A stretch of 64,000 nucleotides of DNA from Pseudonocardia sp. N23 (GTDB lineage: Bacteria > Actinomycetota > Actinomycetes > Mycobacteriales > Pseudonocardiaceae): assembly GCF_002583555.1 (NCBI RefSeq), contig NZ_BEGX01000017.1, positions 1 to 64,000 of the forward strand, read 5' to 3'. Below, one piece after another: positions 9,065 through 17,384 of this stretch. The translations under genes and the position numbers were made by a program. The notes beneath the pieces were generated by a model that was given only the letters and a program-made list of their open reading frames with translations, was not told the DNA's origin and made no database searches. Position 1 is the stretch's first letter; each line of letters opens with the position of its first letter.

Positions 9065-10213
9065 TCACGACGAGCGCAGGACCGGACGATCACGCTGAAC
9101 GGACGGGTCCGGGCGTGGTCGGGAACGGGGCTCGGCCGGCGGCACGTGCCGCCCCGCCTGCTCGACCTTGGTGACGAACGGCGACGTCATCGCGCGCACG
9201 AGCGCCCCGTAGCCGACCCCGAAGTCGATCTCGTCCCCGACGGCCATCGCGTGGTCGCCGTGGTCGACGACCAGGTGGTCGCTGCTCATCCCGAGGATCG
9301 TGATGCCGGCGGGTGGCTGGAGCCCGTCGAGGTCGACGTCCTGGTGGCCGATCGCCAGGATCGCCTGGCGCACGGTGCCGGTGCCGGTGCGTGCGGGCGG
9401 CTCGCCGTAGGCGGCCTGGGCACGGTCCCCCCACGGCCGGGCCGGTTTCACCGCGACCTCGATGACCTCGGCGACGAGGGAGAACGCATCGGTGTGCAGA
9501 CCCGGGATCGGTGTCCGGTACAACGGATCGACGCCCAACAGGATCGCCTCGCCGAGCCGGAGCTCGTCGACCCGGCCGATCTCGTGGGTGGCCAGGGCCC
9601 AGCCGAGGTTCGCCGAGTTGCCGCCGGAGACGACGTCGAGGGAGATGTGGTGGCGGACCTCGACGGTGTCGACGAGCGCGGTGAGCACGCCCATGTTCCG
9701 GTCGTCGGGCACGACACCGTTCTGGCAGGCGAGGTTGCCGCCGAGCCCCACGAGCCGCAGCGACGGATGCCCGAGGACCGCGCGGACGGCCTCGGAGACG
9801 TCGTCGGGTGCGATGCCCTCGCGGAGGTCGCCCAGCTCGACCATGAGGACGATCCCGTGGGTCCGCCGCTGACCGGACGCCGCACGGTCCAGCGCGTCGA
9901 GGACGACGGACTCGGTGTTCAGGCTGACGTCGGCGACCCCGACGACGTGCGCCACCTGGCTGAGCATGGGGGAGCGGATCAGTGTGCGCCGTGACGAGGT
10001 GTCCGACCCGGCGAGCCGCGCGAGGTTCGGGACCCTGGAGTCACCGAGGCCGCTCGCACCACCGCGGAGCATGGCCGCGCCGATCCCGGGCGAGCCCAGC
10101 GCGGCCTTCGTGATCCCCGTGACGCGGATGCCGACGGCGGAGAGCCGGTCGACCAGGATCCGGGTGTTCCGTTCGATCTTGTGGAGATCGGCCTCGATCC
10201 GAGGCGCGGTCAC
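9065..10213 (-). CDS. PLP-dependent alanine/ornithine-type racemase
   Basis: A 382-residue protein of the alanine racemase N-terminal (fold III) family. The N-terminus has the PLP-lysine pattern GITKAALG with K36, followed by TIM-barrel segments such as GLGDSRVPNLARL, VELGDLREGI and VSGGNSANL, and a Ser/Gly-rich phosphate-binding end. The overall layout fits the amino-acid (alanine/ornithine) racemase group rather than biosynthetic Alr. The GTG start overlaps the stop of the upstream DUF1611 gene (GTGA), so the two act together, most likely in making or removing a D-amino acid. The substrate cannot be read from sequence. The C-terminal 25 residues are Arg/Pro-rich and may be disordered. Confidence 0.82.
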   Translation of the reverse strand: MTAPRIEADLHKIERNTRILVDRLSAVGIRVTGITKAALGSPGIGAAMLRGGASGLGDSRVPNLARLAGSDTSSRRTLIRSPMLSQVAHVVGVADVSLNTESVVLDALDRAASGQRRTHGIVLMVELGDLREGIAPDDVSEAVRAVLGHPSLRLVGLGGNLACQNGVVPDDRNMGVLTALVDTVEVRHHISLDVVSGGNSANLGWALATHEIGRVDELRLGEAILLGVDPLYRTPIPGLHTDAFSLVAEVIEVAVKPARPWGDRAQAAYGEPPARTGTGTVRQAILAIGHQDVDLDGLQPPAGITILGMSSDHLVVDHGDHAMAVGDEIDFGVGYGALVRAMTSPFVTKVEQAGRHVPPAEPRSRPRPDPSVQRDRPVLRSS

Positions 10214-11382
10214 CCCGCGATGATCGGGTCGGCCGTCGCCAGTGCGGGGAACGCGGCCAGCACCATGTCGACCAGGTCCGAGGCGGGTCGCGTCAGAGGG
10301 TCGGTGACCGGGAGGCCGAGGCTGTGGTGGTGCTCGGCGATCGAGGTGCTCAGCTCGTCGTCGATCATATCCTCGTGGTTGATCGTGACCCCGATGACGC
10401 GGGTGTCGGCGAACGCCTCGATCAGGGCGATCTCGCCGGCCACGGTCGGCATCGGCACCATCGGGAAGTCGCCGAGCATGGTGCGTTTCGGCGCGTGCTG
10501 GACGATCACGCCGGCGGGCCGGCTGCCGCGGAGGATGTGCGCGGAGGTCAGGTAGGCGGGGTGGCTGAGCGCACCCTGGCCCTCGACCACGATCACGTCG
10601 GGGTCCTCACCCTCGAACGCGGCGACGACCTGGTTCTCGACCTCGCCGGAGCAGAACTGGGGGACCAGTGCGTCGAGCGCGACCCCGTACTTCCCGCCCT
10701 GGATCAGCGTCGTCTGACCGGTGCCGACCATCACCGCCCGGATGCCGCGCGCGTTCAGCGCCTGGACCAGCAGGGTGGCCGTGGTGCGCTTCCCGATCGC
10801 CCCGTCCGTGCCGAGGACCGCGATTCTCGGGCAGGTGACGTCGAAGATCCGCCCGGAGAACAGGTGCAGGTCGCGCTTGTCCTTCGGGCGACGCACGTCG
10901 GTGATGGTGACGCCCGCGATCACTGCTGCCGCGACGAACTCGGCGTCGTCGTTGAGGAACTCGTGCAGGCCGTTGATGATGTGCATCCCGCGGGCGATGC
11001 CGTCGAGCAGCACGACCCGCTGGGCGTCCGAGAGCAGGCCGTCAGCGGGCGCGAGCCCGCAGATCAGGTAGTCGGGCACGTGGCCGGCGTGCGCGATGGC
11101 CTCGACGAGCGACGCCAGCACCGGGATGCCGTTCGAGACACCGTCGAGGAACTGCCCGGAGTCGGCTCCGGCCCGGAGGCTGTCGATGACGCTGAGGATC
11201 TCGTACTTCTCCGAGTGCCGGACCAGGCCGTTCGCGGTCTTGCCGTCCTGCTCACCGAACAGGGCCTCGCAGTAGACGATCGCCGAAGATCCGACGGGGA
11301 GCGCGAATGCGACCGCGGGGGCGGTCGACTCGCTCTGTTCGGACGCGTCGGAGAACGGGATACCACCGATGAGCGAAGACAA
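10210..11382 (-). CDS. DUF1611 P-loop protein, DgcN-like
   Basis: A 390-residue DUF1611 protein with an N-terminal Rossmann-like half (LICGLAPADG near residue 107, ITDVRRPKD near 160) and a C-terminal P-loop domain, GTDGAIGKRTT at residues 191-201, followed by VEGQGALSHP. A characterised relative, DgcN, N-acetylates D-glutamate. The TTG at 11382 is taken as start because AGAGGA lies at the right distance upstream and the next residues fit. The gene is coupled to the downstream racemase. An 18-bp inverted repeat (11391-11408) covers the ribosome binding site area and could be an operator or hairpin controlling expression. Confidence 0.82.
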   Translation of the reverse strand: MSSLIGGIPFSDASEQSESTAPAVAFALPVGSSAIVYCEALFGEQDGKTANGLVRHSEKYEILSVIDSLRAGADSGQFLDGVSNGIPVLASLVEAIAHAGHVPDYLICGLAPADGLLSDAQRVVLLDGIARGMHIINGLHEFLNDDAEFVAAAVIAGVTITDVRRPKDKRDLHLFSGRIFDVTCPRIAVLGTDGAIGKRTTATLLVQALNARGIRAVMVGTGQTTLIQGGKYGVALDALVPQFCSGEVENQVVAAFEGEDPDVIVVEGQGALSHPAYLTSAHILRGSRPAGVIVQHAPKRTMLGDFPMVPMPTVAGEIALIEAFADTRVIGVTINHEDMIDDELSTSIAEHHHSLGLPVTDPLTRPASDLVDMVLAAFPALATADPIIAG

Positions 11383-11390
11383 TGCAGATC

Positions 11391-11408
11391 CTCTGAGAAG
11401 TCTCAGAG
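11391..11408. promoter_or_regulatory. Perfect inverted repeat over the ribosome binding site of the DUF1611 gene
   Basis: CTCTGAGA and TCTCAGAG flank AG, giving an 8-bp perfect dyad that includes the AGAGGA ribosome binding site of the gene starting at 11382. It may bind a regulator or fold in mRNA to block translation. No adjacent regulator gene suggests which protein would bind. Confidence 0.55.
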
Positions 11409-11806
11409 AAGGCGACGGGTTCGTGGCGGGGCGAGGAGCCCGACGGTCAGCGAGTGGTCTGCCCTGAGGGTCGGCAAGATTACCGACATGTCAACTCTAC
11501 CCGATCGGAACCTACCCGCTCCTCGTTCCGGCCGTCCTGAGCCCGCTCGAGACCCCTCCCGCGACGTGGCTCGCGTCACCCGGACGTCGGCGCAGCGCAC
11601 CCGGATTCGATGGACGGACGGGTGACGTGAACGGGTCGGCCGGGCGTTTCGAGGCCGAGGCGAATAGTGTTGGAGACGGTCGCCTTCGTGCGACGTGGCT
11701 CCGCCCGTGACTCCGGTGCGCCATCAGGCGCCCTCCGGGACGGGCACGACGCCCTCCGTTCGGCTCCCGGTCCGCACCCCACGTGGCCCTCGTAGAACGG
11801 GAACGC
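11409..11806. other. Intergenic region upstream of the DUF1611 operon and the RGCVC gene
   Basis: No supported gene is seen in these 398 bases. On the minus strand a TTGACA (11494-11489) and a TAATCT (11482-11477) occur but overlap in spacing and do not form a normal -35/-10 pair. A near-perfect dyad CGGCAA-GA-TTACCG (11472-11485) sits in the same place and could be an operator for the DUF1611 operon. The right half has only Arg/Pro-rich shadow frames. Confidence 0.45.
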
Positions 11807-11980
11807 ATGAACGACTCCGTACCGACCGTCGAGCAGACCCGACCCGTGATCGACGACTCCCGGGTGACCTGCCCGGCCTGCCCGCACGACGTGGCGGCCC
11901 ACGACCGCATCGGCCTGCGTTTCTGCGCCGTCACGGCCGAGCGCTCGCTCGACCGCGGTTGCGCCTGCAGCACAGGCTGA
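11807..11980 (+). CDS. RGCVC-family small protein
   Basis: A 57-residue protein with a Cys-x2-Cys pair (TCPACPHDVAAHD near residue 25), a Cys in RFCAVT, and the C-terminal RGCAC motif (family form RGCVC). Four or more cysteines plus a His suggest a small zinc-binding fold. The family is known in Pseudonocardiales genomes, but its role is unknown. The ATG at 11807 is preceded by GGGAACGC as a weak ribosome binding site; an in-frame ATG at 11783 would add eight residues unlike the family. Confidence 0.75.
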   Translation: MNDSVPTVEQTRPVIDDSRVTCPACPHDVAAHDRIGLRFCAVTAERSLDRGCACSTG

Positions 11981-11998
11981 CCCGATCGGTCGTCGCGG

Positions 11999-12334
11999 TC
12001 ACCGGCGCGGCGCCCGCGGTTGCTCGACCGGATCGGTGAGGTGCCGGCGGACGAGTTCGAGCAGGAGGGTCGCGACGGAGCCCGTGACGTCGAAGTCGGC
12101 CGACCGCCAGAGCTGGAGATAGATCCGTTCGGTGGCGAGCTCGGCCCGCCGCGGGCCGAGCCGGTGTCGGAGCACCCCGTACACGGTCGAGGCGGACCGG
12201 TCGTAGAGCTCGGCGAACGAGTGCAGACGGGTCCGTGCCGCGGCGCTGCGGCCGGGACCGGGCTGTAAGGCGTCCGGTGGACGCGGGGCCTGCCGGTGGT
12301 GGTCCCCGCCCCGGTGCGCGCCTCGCCCGCTCAT
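11999..12334 (-). CDS. Short sigma-70 region-2-like protein
   Basis: About 111 residues from the ATG at 12334. After an Arg/Pro-rich N-terminus of about 40 residues comes SFAELYDRSASTVYGVLRHRLG and a segment ending YLQLWRSADFDVTGSVATLLL, which matches region 2 of ECF sigma factors (core binding and -10 recognition helix positions). Region 4 is missing, so it cannot act as a normal sigma factor. It lies just downstream of two GAF-ANTAR genes on the same strand. It may be a region-2-only regulator or a truncated sigma gene that still has an open frame. Confidence 0.6.
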   Translation of the reverse strand: MSGRGAHRGGDHHRQAPRPPDALQPGPGRSAAARTRLHSFAELYDRSASTVYGVLRHRLGPRRAELATERIYLQLWRSADFDVTGSVATLLLELVRRHLTDPVEQPRAPRR

Positions 12335-12464
12335 GGCTCCCCCAGCGTGAGGTGCCGGCGCCGGGGTCAGGAGTGCCGTCGGTCCGGGCGCGTGGTGCGT
12401 CCCGGAGATCGGGAGTCTACGGACGGGCCGGTGGGTGGGCCAGACGAAACGTCCGATCCGGTGG

Positions 12465-13262
12465 TCAGCGCGGCCGGTCGGCGCCGCTCGTCCGGGCTCC
12501 GGCGACCACCGGACGCGGGTCGAGCCGGCCGTCCACCACACCGCGTGCCACCTCGACGAGGCGCAGGTTGTTCCGCCGGGAGTAGCTGCGGAGACGCTCG
12601 AAGGCCTGGTCCATGGGCAGCGCCCCGAACTGCGCGATGACGCCCTTGGCCTGCTCGATGATGACCCGGCTGTTGAGTGCCGTCTGCAGCTGTTCGGCGA
12701 CGACCTCGCCGCGGCGGATGGTGCGCTCGGCGAGGATGCCGATCGTGGCCACGTCGGCCAGCGCCTGCGCGAGCGCGAGGTCGCTCCCGGGCAGCGGGCC
12801 CGGTACGCGGTGCAGCAGGTTCATGGCTCCGATCGCCTGACCGCGCAGGCGCAGGGGAATCGCGTGGACGGACCGGTACGTGCGTCCCGCGGTGGTCGCG
12901 GCGACGAACGTCGGCCACCGGTCGGTGGCGGCGAGGTCCTCCACCGACACCGGGGTCGACGTCCGCACGCACTCGACGCACGGCCCTTCACCGGACTGGA
13001 GCTGCAGCAGCTCCATCAGCTGGGCGTCCTCGCTCGAGGCCGCGACGGTGCGCAGCTCCCCGTCGGGGTCGACGATCATGATGGCCGCGGCGTCGGCGGC
13101 GAGCAGCAGCACGCTGTGCGCGACGAGCCGGTCGAGAAGGTCGAGCATGTCGTAGTCGTCGACGAGGGTGTCCGCGAGCTCGACGAAGGCCCGCGAGATC
13201 TGCTGCTCGCGGCTCTCTCCGGTGAGGGCGCGCGCCGCCGGGTCCTGGGGCTCGAACTGCAT
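12465..13262 (-). CDS. GAF-ANTAR domain regulator
   Basis: A 265-residue cytoplasmic protein. Residues about 20-170 form a GAF domain (segments MLDLLDRLVAHSVLLL, SGEGPCVECVRTS, and IGAMNLLHRVPG), and residues about 175-240 form an ANTAR domain (LQTALNSRVIIEQAKGVIAQ and AFERLRSYSRRNNLRLVEVA). ANTAR domains bind paired RNA hairpins and act as antiterminators, with the GAF domain as sensor. The start at 13262 is four bases from the stop of the second GAF-ANTAR gene at 13267, so the pair is an operon. The target RNA is not visible nearby. Confidence 0.9.
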   Translation of the reverse strand: MQFEPQDPAARALTGESREQQISRAFVELADTLVDDYDMLDLLDRLVAHSVLLLAADAAAIMIVDPDGELRTVAASSEDAQLMELLQLQSGEGPCVECVRTSTPVSVEDLAATDRWPTFVAATTAGRTYRSVHAIPLRLRGQAIGAMNLLHRVPGPLPGSDLALAQALADVATIGILAERTIRRGEVVAEQLQTALNSRVIIEQAKGVIAQFGALPMDQAFERLRSYSRRNNLRLVEVARGVVDGRLDPRPVVAGARTSGADRPR

Positions 13263-13266
13263 CGGC

Positions 13267-14115
13267 CTACCTCATCTCCTCGGTGAACACCAACCGCCGC
13301 TCGACGACGTCCCTGGCGACGTCGACAAGCATGCGTTGCTCGGCGAACGCCCGGGCCCGCATCCGGGTGAGCGCCTCTTCGGGACCGATCCCCAGCTGTA
13401 CCAGCACCATCCCGACGGCCTGATGGATCTCGGGCCGACCGAAGACACCGTCACCCATCGCCGTGTCCGGGCCGTGTCCGCGGTGGCCGCCGTCCGCCGC
13501 CGGGTTCCCCCGACGGCTGTCGCCGACACCGTCGAGAGTGCCATCCCCGATGGCGTTGTCCATGCCGATTCCGGCGCTCGTGCGGTCGTCGACCGGAGGC
13601 GGCCGGGAACCGGGACGGGTCCGTCGCCGGAGCAGCAGGAGTGCGGTCACCTCGGCGACGCCGAGCAGGTCCTGCCACTGCCGGGTGGGGAACGCACCGG
13701 CGCGGCGCCGGTACAGGTCCAGCACGCCGATCGTCACCGCTCCCCAGTACAGCGGCAGCGCGTAGAGGGCCTTGGCCGGTGTACGGGTGGCCACCTCGGC
13801 GGCGAACACCGGCCAGGACGTGTGCGCGGTGGTGCGGGCCAGGTCGGACACCGAGACGGGGAGGCCGGTCGTCGCGGCTTCGATGCAGACGCCCTCGTTG
13901 AGGGTGAACTGGAGGTCCTCCAGGGCTAGTGCGGTCTCGTCGGTGGCCCACAGCGTGCGCCGGGAGGGGCGCGTGGGCAGGACCGAGATCGCGGCCCCGT
14001 CGACGTCGAGGTCGTCGACGCAGGCCTGGCAGACCAGGCGGGCGAGGGTCTCCTCGTCGAGGTCCTCGGCGACCAGGCGGGCGATGCGCCCGGTGACCGC
14101 GCCACGTTCAGCCAC
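13267..14115 (-). CDS. GAF-ANTAR domain regulator, paralogue
   Basis: A 282-residue protein with a GAF domain (residues about 10-165, with FTLNEGVCIEAATTGLPVSV and GAVTIGVLDLYR) and an ANTAR domain at residues about 225-282 (IHQAVGMVLVQLGIGPEEALTRMRA). A Gly/Asp-rich linker of about 50 residues separates them. The GTG at 14115 is the start. It is the first gene of the tandem GAF-ANTAR pair and shows the same domain order as its neighbour but a different GAF sequence, so the two may read different signals and act on a shared RNA target. Confidence 0.9.
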   Translation of the reverse strand: MAERGAVTGRIARLVAEDLDEETLARLVCQACVDDLDVDGAAISVLPTRPSRRTLWATDETALALEDLQFTLNEGVCIEAATTGLPVSVSDLARTTAHTSWPVFAAEVATRTPAKALYALPLYWGAVTIGVLDLYRRRAGAFPTRQWQDLLGVAEVTALLLLRRRTRPGSRPPPVDDRTSAGIGMDNAIGDGTLDGVGDSRRGNPAADGGHRGHGPDTAMGDGVFGRPEIHQAVGMVLVQLGIGPEEALTRMRARAFAEQRMLVDVARDVVERRLVFTEEMR

Positions 14116-14289
14116 GCGGGGACCGCATGCTCCGGCGGGGTGGTCCGGTGCGGTTCACGGTGGTCTCCCGCCCTTGCCGATGGGTGGACGAGGCGGGGAC
14201 GCGACCGGGCGCCGACTCGAGGGCAACCTACCCGCTCGTGGGCCGCCGTACCGCCGGAAGGGCTGACGGCAGGGCTGCGGGCCGTGACC

Positions 14290-15306
14290 TCATCCCGCGG
14301 TGTCGCCGATCGTCGTCGGCTCGTCGCGACGCCCGCCGGGCCGGCGAAGGGAACGCCGGAGCGACTCGACGTCGGGTCGCGCCGCCGGGCTGGTCCGGAC
14401 GAAGTCGAGCAGCGCGGCGGCGAACCGTGCCGGGTGCTCGGAGTGCGGGAAGTGTCCGCTGTCGTCGAAGAGCTCCAGGCGGCTGCCGGTGAGGATCTCG
14501 TGCGCGGCGAGGGTGTGGGCGACCGGGATGACAGCGTCCGTGCCTCCGGCGACGAACATGACCGGGACGTCGGCGAGCAGGTAGAGCCGGTCGGTGCCGT
14601 CGAGACGTTGGCCGGACCAGCTCAGCGTGCTGCGGACGGTGTGGACGAACGCCTGCCGGGCGTCGTGGTCGGCGAAGGAGGTCAGGGCGTAGGACACCCC
14701 GTCGATGTCGGCCACGGGCAGGCCCGGGAGGAAGGGGGCGGTGCGGTGGACGGCGTCGGACACCCGTGCGGGCGTGATCGCCGCGACCCACCGCAGGACG
14801 AGGGCGGCGCCCGGGAGCGTCGCGGCCCGCAGGGCGAACGTGACGTCGGGGCCCAGACCGCCGCTGGCGACGAGGACGAGCCGCTCGGTGTGCTCGGGGA
14901 ACTGGTAGGCGAACTGCATCGCCACCCCGCCCCCGAAGGAGTGCCCGACGACGGTGGCCCGGTCGAGCCCGAGTGCGACGAGCAGGTCGCGCAGGCCCGC
15001 GGCGTACGCGCCCAGGGAGTAGTCACCGCTGCGGGGCTTCGCGGACTCGCCGTGCCCGAGCAGGTCCGGCGCGATCACGTACGCGTCGCGCCCGAGCAGG
15101 GGCAGCGCCGCGGCCCACGTCGCGGAGCTGCTGGCCAGACCGTGCAGGAGCACGACGGTCGGGCCCGCGCCGGGCGTTCCGGTCTCGAGGAAGGTGACCT
15201 GCTGGTCGTGCAGCGTGATCTCACGACGCCGGACCACCGCACGGCGGGCGCCGTCGGTGTCGGACGCGGTGGCCGGGCCGCAGAGGTGGCGGAGAAGCGT
15301 GAGCAC
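14290..15306 (-). CDS. Alpha/beta hydrolase
   Basis: A 338-residue enzyme with the usual motifs: VVLLHGLASSSATW (oxyanion hole), APDLLGHGES, nucleophile elbow VVGHSFGGGVA with Ser as catalytic residue, GGTDAVIPV for the acid, and DDSGHFPHSEHP for the catalytic His. The substrate is unknown; the sequence is closest in look to hydrolases of the MhpC/epoxide-hydrolase type. GTG at 15306 is the only reasonable start. The C-terminal 35 residues are Arg/Pro/Gly-rich. It stands alone between an ANTAR gene and a small hypothetical gene. Confidence 0.88.
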   Translation of the reverse strand: MLTLLRHLCGPATASDTDGARRAVVRRREITLHDQQVTFLETGTPGAGPTVVLLHGLASSSATWAAALPLLGRDAYVIAPDLLGHGESAKPRSGDYSLGAYAAGLRDLLVALGLDRATVVGHSFGGGVAMQFAYQFPEHTERLVLVASGGLGPDVTFALRAATLPGAALVLRWVAAITPARVSDAVHRTAPFLPGLPVADIDGVSYALTSFADHDARQAFVHTVRSTLSWSGQRLDGTDRLYLLADVPVMFVAGGTDAVIPVAHTLAAHEILTGSRLELFDDSGHFPHSEHPARFAAALLDFVRTSPAARPDVESLRRSLRRPGGRRDEPTTIGDTAG

Positions 15307-15462
15307 GGCTCCCCTTCAGATGGGACGCGCCGGGACGACCGGCGACGCGTGGTGGACCCACCGCGCGGGGTGCCGGCGGAAGGACGTCCCAGGGGGTAGC
15401 CCGTTCCGCTGATCGACAGCCGCGACCGGGCCCACCATCGCGTCACACTCGGTGGGAGGGGG

Positions 15463-15612
15463 TCAGCGCACCTTCTCCGGGATGTGGTCCAGGGCGTAGA
15501 GGATCGCGGTGGCCAGCTCGCCGGCCGGGAGCGACGGGTTGGCCGTCACGACGGCGGTGACGAGGTCGATCCGCTGCTCGTAGGGGGTGCGGTACTCGGA
15601 CATGGCGCTCAT
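15463..15612 (-). CDS. Small hypothetical protein (49 residues)
   Basis: This short frame is too small for many gene finders but is well supported. AAGAGG lies just before the ATG at 15612, and the product reads MSAMSEYRTPYEQRIDLVTA in its first 20 residues, continuing as a regular amphipathic helix-rich protein ending DHIPEKVR. Codon use is GC3-rich in this frame. No family is recognised. It lies between the alpha/beta hydrolase and a DUF5994 gene on the same strand. Confidence 0.6.
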   Translation of the reverse strand: MSAMSEYRTPYEQRIDLVTAVVTANPSLPAGELATAILYALDHIPEKVR

Positions 15613-15692
15613 GTGGCCTCTTCGTGGTCGTGGCCCGCCGAGGTGGCGGGCCGGGGTCGGCTCGGGATGGAGCCGGCGGCCGGCGGCCGGGG

Positions 15693-16139
15693 TCAGGAGT
15701 GGACGGACAGGAGGTCCGCGACGGTGTCCGCGTTCGCGGGCCGCGCGGCCGCGGTCATCACGGCGGCGGCACGGTCGGCGGACTCGTCGACCGGCAGGAC
15801 GAGCAGCGTGATGCGGTGACGCCGGGTGGCGACGTCGATGGTCCGCGTCGGTTGATGGGTGTAGCCGCCGGCGCGCACGACGGAGCCGTCGACGACGACG
15901 CTGCGGGCGGTCGTGCTCCAGTCACCGAGGTGGTAGCTGACCCGTTCCACCGGACCGAGCTGGTCGGCCAGTACCGGCAGCAGGCTCCGCAGCTCGTCGG
16001 CGAGGTCGTCGGAACGGGGCCACCACGCGCCGTCCACCTGGCCGGTGTGGTTCGCGGCCAGGTCCTTGAGCTCGACGCGTGGCGACTCGGGCCGGGCCGA
16101 CGCGGGCCTGACGGTGGGTGAGATGGATGCCGACGACAT
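15693..16139 (-). CDS. DUF5994 family protein
   Basis: About 148 residues from the ATG at 16139, which has GGGAG seven bases upstream; the longer frame to 16223 would add 28 residues unlike the family. The core shows RVELKDLAANHTGQVDGAWWPRSDDLADEL (residues about 20-50) and ERVSYHLGDW, the hallmark of DUF5994 proteins of Actinobacteria, often found near stress and regulator genes. Its biochemical role is unknown. It is monocistronic or pairs with the 49-residue gene downstream. Confidence 0.8.
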   Translation of the reverse strand: MSSASISPTVRPASARPESPRVELKDLAANHTGQVDGAWWPRSDDLADELRSLLPVLADQLGPVERVSYHLGDWSTTARSVVVDGSVVRAGGYTHQPTRTIDVATRRHRITLLVLPVDESADRAAAVMTAAARPANADTVADLLSVHS

Positions 16140-16254
16140 GTCGGGGCTCCCGTTCCCGGTGCTCTCGCGACCGGTGTCGGATGTCACCGAGGACGACGTG
16201 GGCCAGACCGCCACATGCAGCATGCTCTCGGCACCACCGACGGTACTCCGCGAA

Positions 16255-17244
16255 TCAGCTGCGGGCGGTGAGGCGCGCGACGCGGCGAGGGGTCGGCCAG
16301 CGCACGGCGTCCGCCCAGCCGAGCTTCTCGAACACCCAGATGAGCCGGGCGGTCATGTCGACCTGGCCGCGACCGATGCCGTGACGGGCGCACGTCGGGT
16401 CGGCGTGGTGGAGGTTGTGCCACGACTCGCCCATGGACAGGACGGCCAGCGGCCACACGTTGGTGGCCCTGCCCGGCGCGTCCCACGGGCGGTCGCCGAC
16501 CATGTGGCAGATCGAGTTGATCGACCACGTCACGTGGTGCAGCAACGCGACCCGGACGAGGCCGGCCCAGAAGAACGCGGTGAGGGCGCCCCACCAGGAC
16601 ATGGTGACGAGTCCGCCGATGAGCGCCGGGCCGAGCAGGGTGACGACCGTCAGCAGCGGGAACAGCCGGCTGATGAGGGCGATGTCCCGGTCGGCGACCA
16701 GGTCGGGGGTGAACCGGTCGGCATTGGTGCGGTCACGGCCGAACAGCCACCCGAGGTGCGCGTGGAAGAAGCCCTTCGCGAGCGCGGCCGGGGTGGTGCC
16801 GAAGAGCCACGGGGAGTGCGGGTCGCCCTCCTTGTCGGTGAACGCGTGGTGACGACGGTGGTCGGCCACCCACGTGATCACGTCGCCCTGCATCGACAGG
16901 CTGCCGGCGACGGCCAGCCCGTTCCGCAACGCGCGGTTGGCCTTGAAGGCCCGATGCGTGAAGTAGCGGTGGAACCCTGCCGTCACGCCGAGGCCGGAGA
17001 GGAAGTAGAAGCCGATGGCGAGGCCGACGTCGAGCCAGGACAGCCCCCAGCCCCACGCGAGCGGTACGGCCGCGAACAGGGCGAGCATCGGGATCAGGGT
17101 GAACCCGTAGACCAGCACCGCCTCGGCGCGCGGCCGCGGAGGGGCGAGGACGGGCTTGACCGGCGCCCGGTCGATCGGGACGTCCGGCGGCGGGTCGGCC
17201 GCGTCCGTCCGGGACGGGGCGGGCATCGACGGGCTGAGGGTCAT
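16255..17244 (-). CDS. Acyl-CoA/acyl-lipid desaturase
   Basis: A 329-residue membrane fatty-acid desaturase. The three iron-binding histidine boxes are visible: HRYFTH (residues about 93-98), HRRHH (about 128-132) and WHNLHHADP near residue 267. Pairs of membrane segments lie at about residues 45-90 and 185-240. The length and box spacing fit delta-9 acyl-CoA desaturases that add a double bond using O2 and two electrons. No ferredoxin or reductase partner is beside it. The ATG at 17244 is preferred to a GTG two codons upstream. Confidence 0.92.
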   Translation of the reverse strand: MTLSPSMPAPSRTDAADPPPDVPIDRAPVKPVLAPPRPRAEAVLVYGFTLIPMLALFAAVPLAWGWGLSWLDVGLAIGFYFLSGLGVTAGFHRYFTHRAFKANRALRNGLAVAGSLSMQGDVITWVADHRRHHAFTDKEGDPHSPWLFGTTPAALAKGFFHAHLGWLFGRDRTNADRFTPDLVADRDIALISRLFPLLTVVTLLGPALIGGLVTMSWWGALTAFFWAGLVRVALLHHVTWSINSICHMVGDRPWDAPGRATNVWPLAVLSMGESWHNLHHADPTCARHGIGRGQVDMTARLIWVFEKLGWADAVRWPTPRRVARLTARS

Positions 17245-17384
17245 GCACACTCGTTTCGCTCAACGGGACCATGACGCTGATGCGTCGCGGCGGTGATTCC
17301 GCCGTGGTCCGGAGCGGATGGCTCGGCGCGGGCCGGAAAAGGGCCTGCGCATGCCTCTCCAGTATTACCCCGGAACCCGGCGTC

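Noticed and set aside
10324..11625. A 433-codon plus-strand frame opposite the DUF1611 gene
   Set aside because: Its product is Asp/Arg/Gly-rich with no motif, while the minus strand has a P-loop protein with a start signal.
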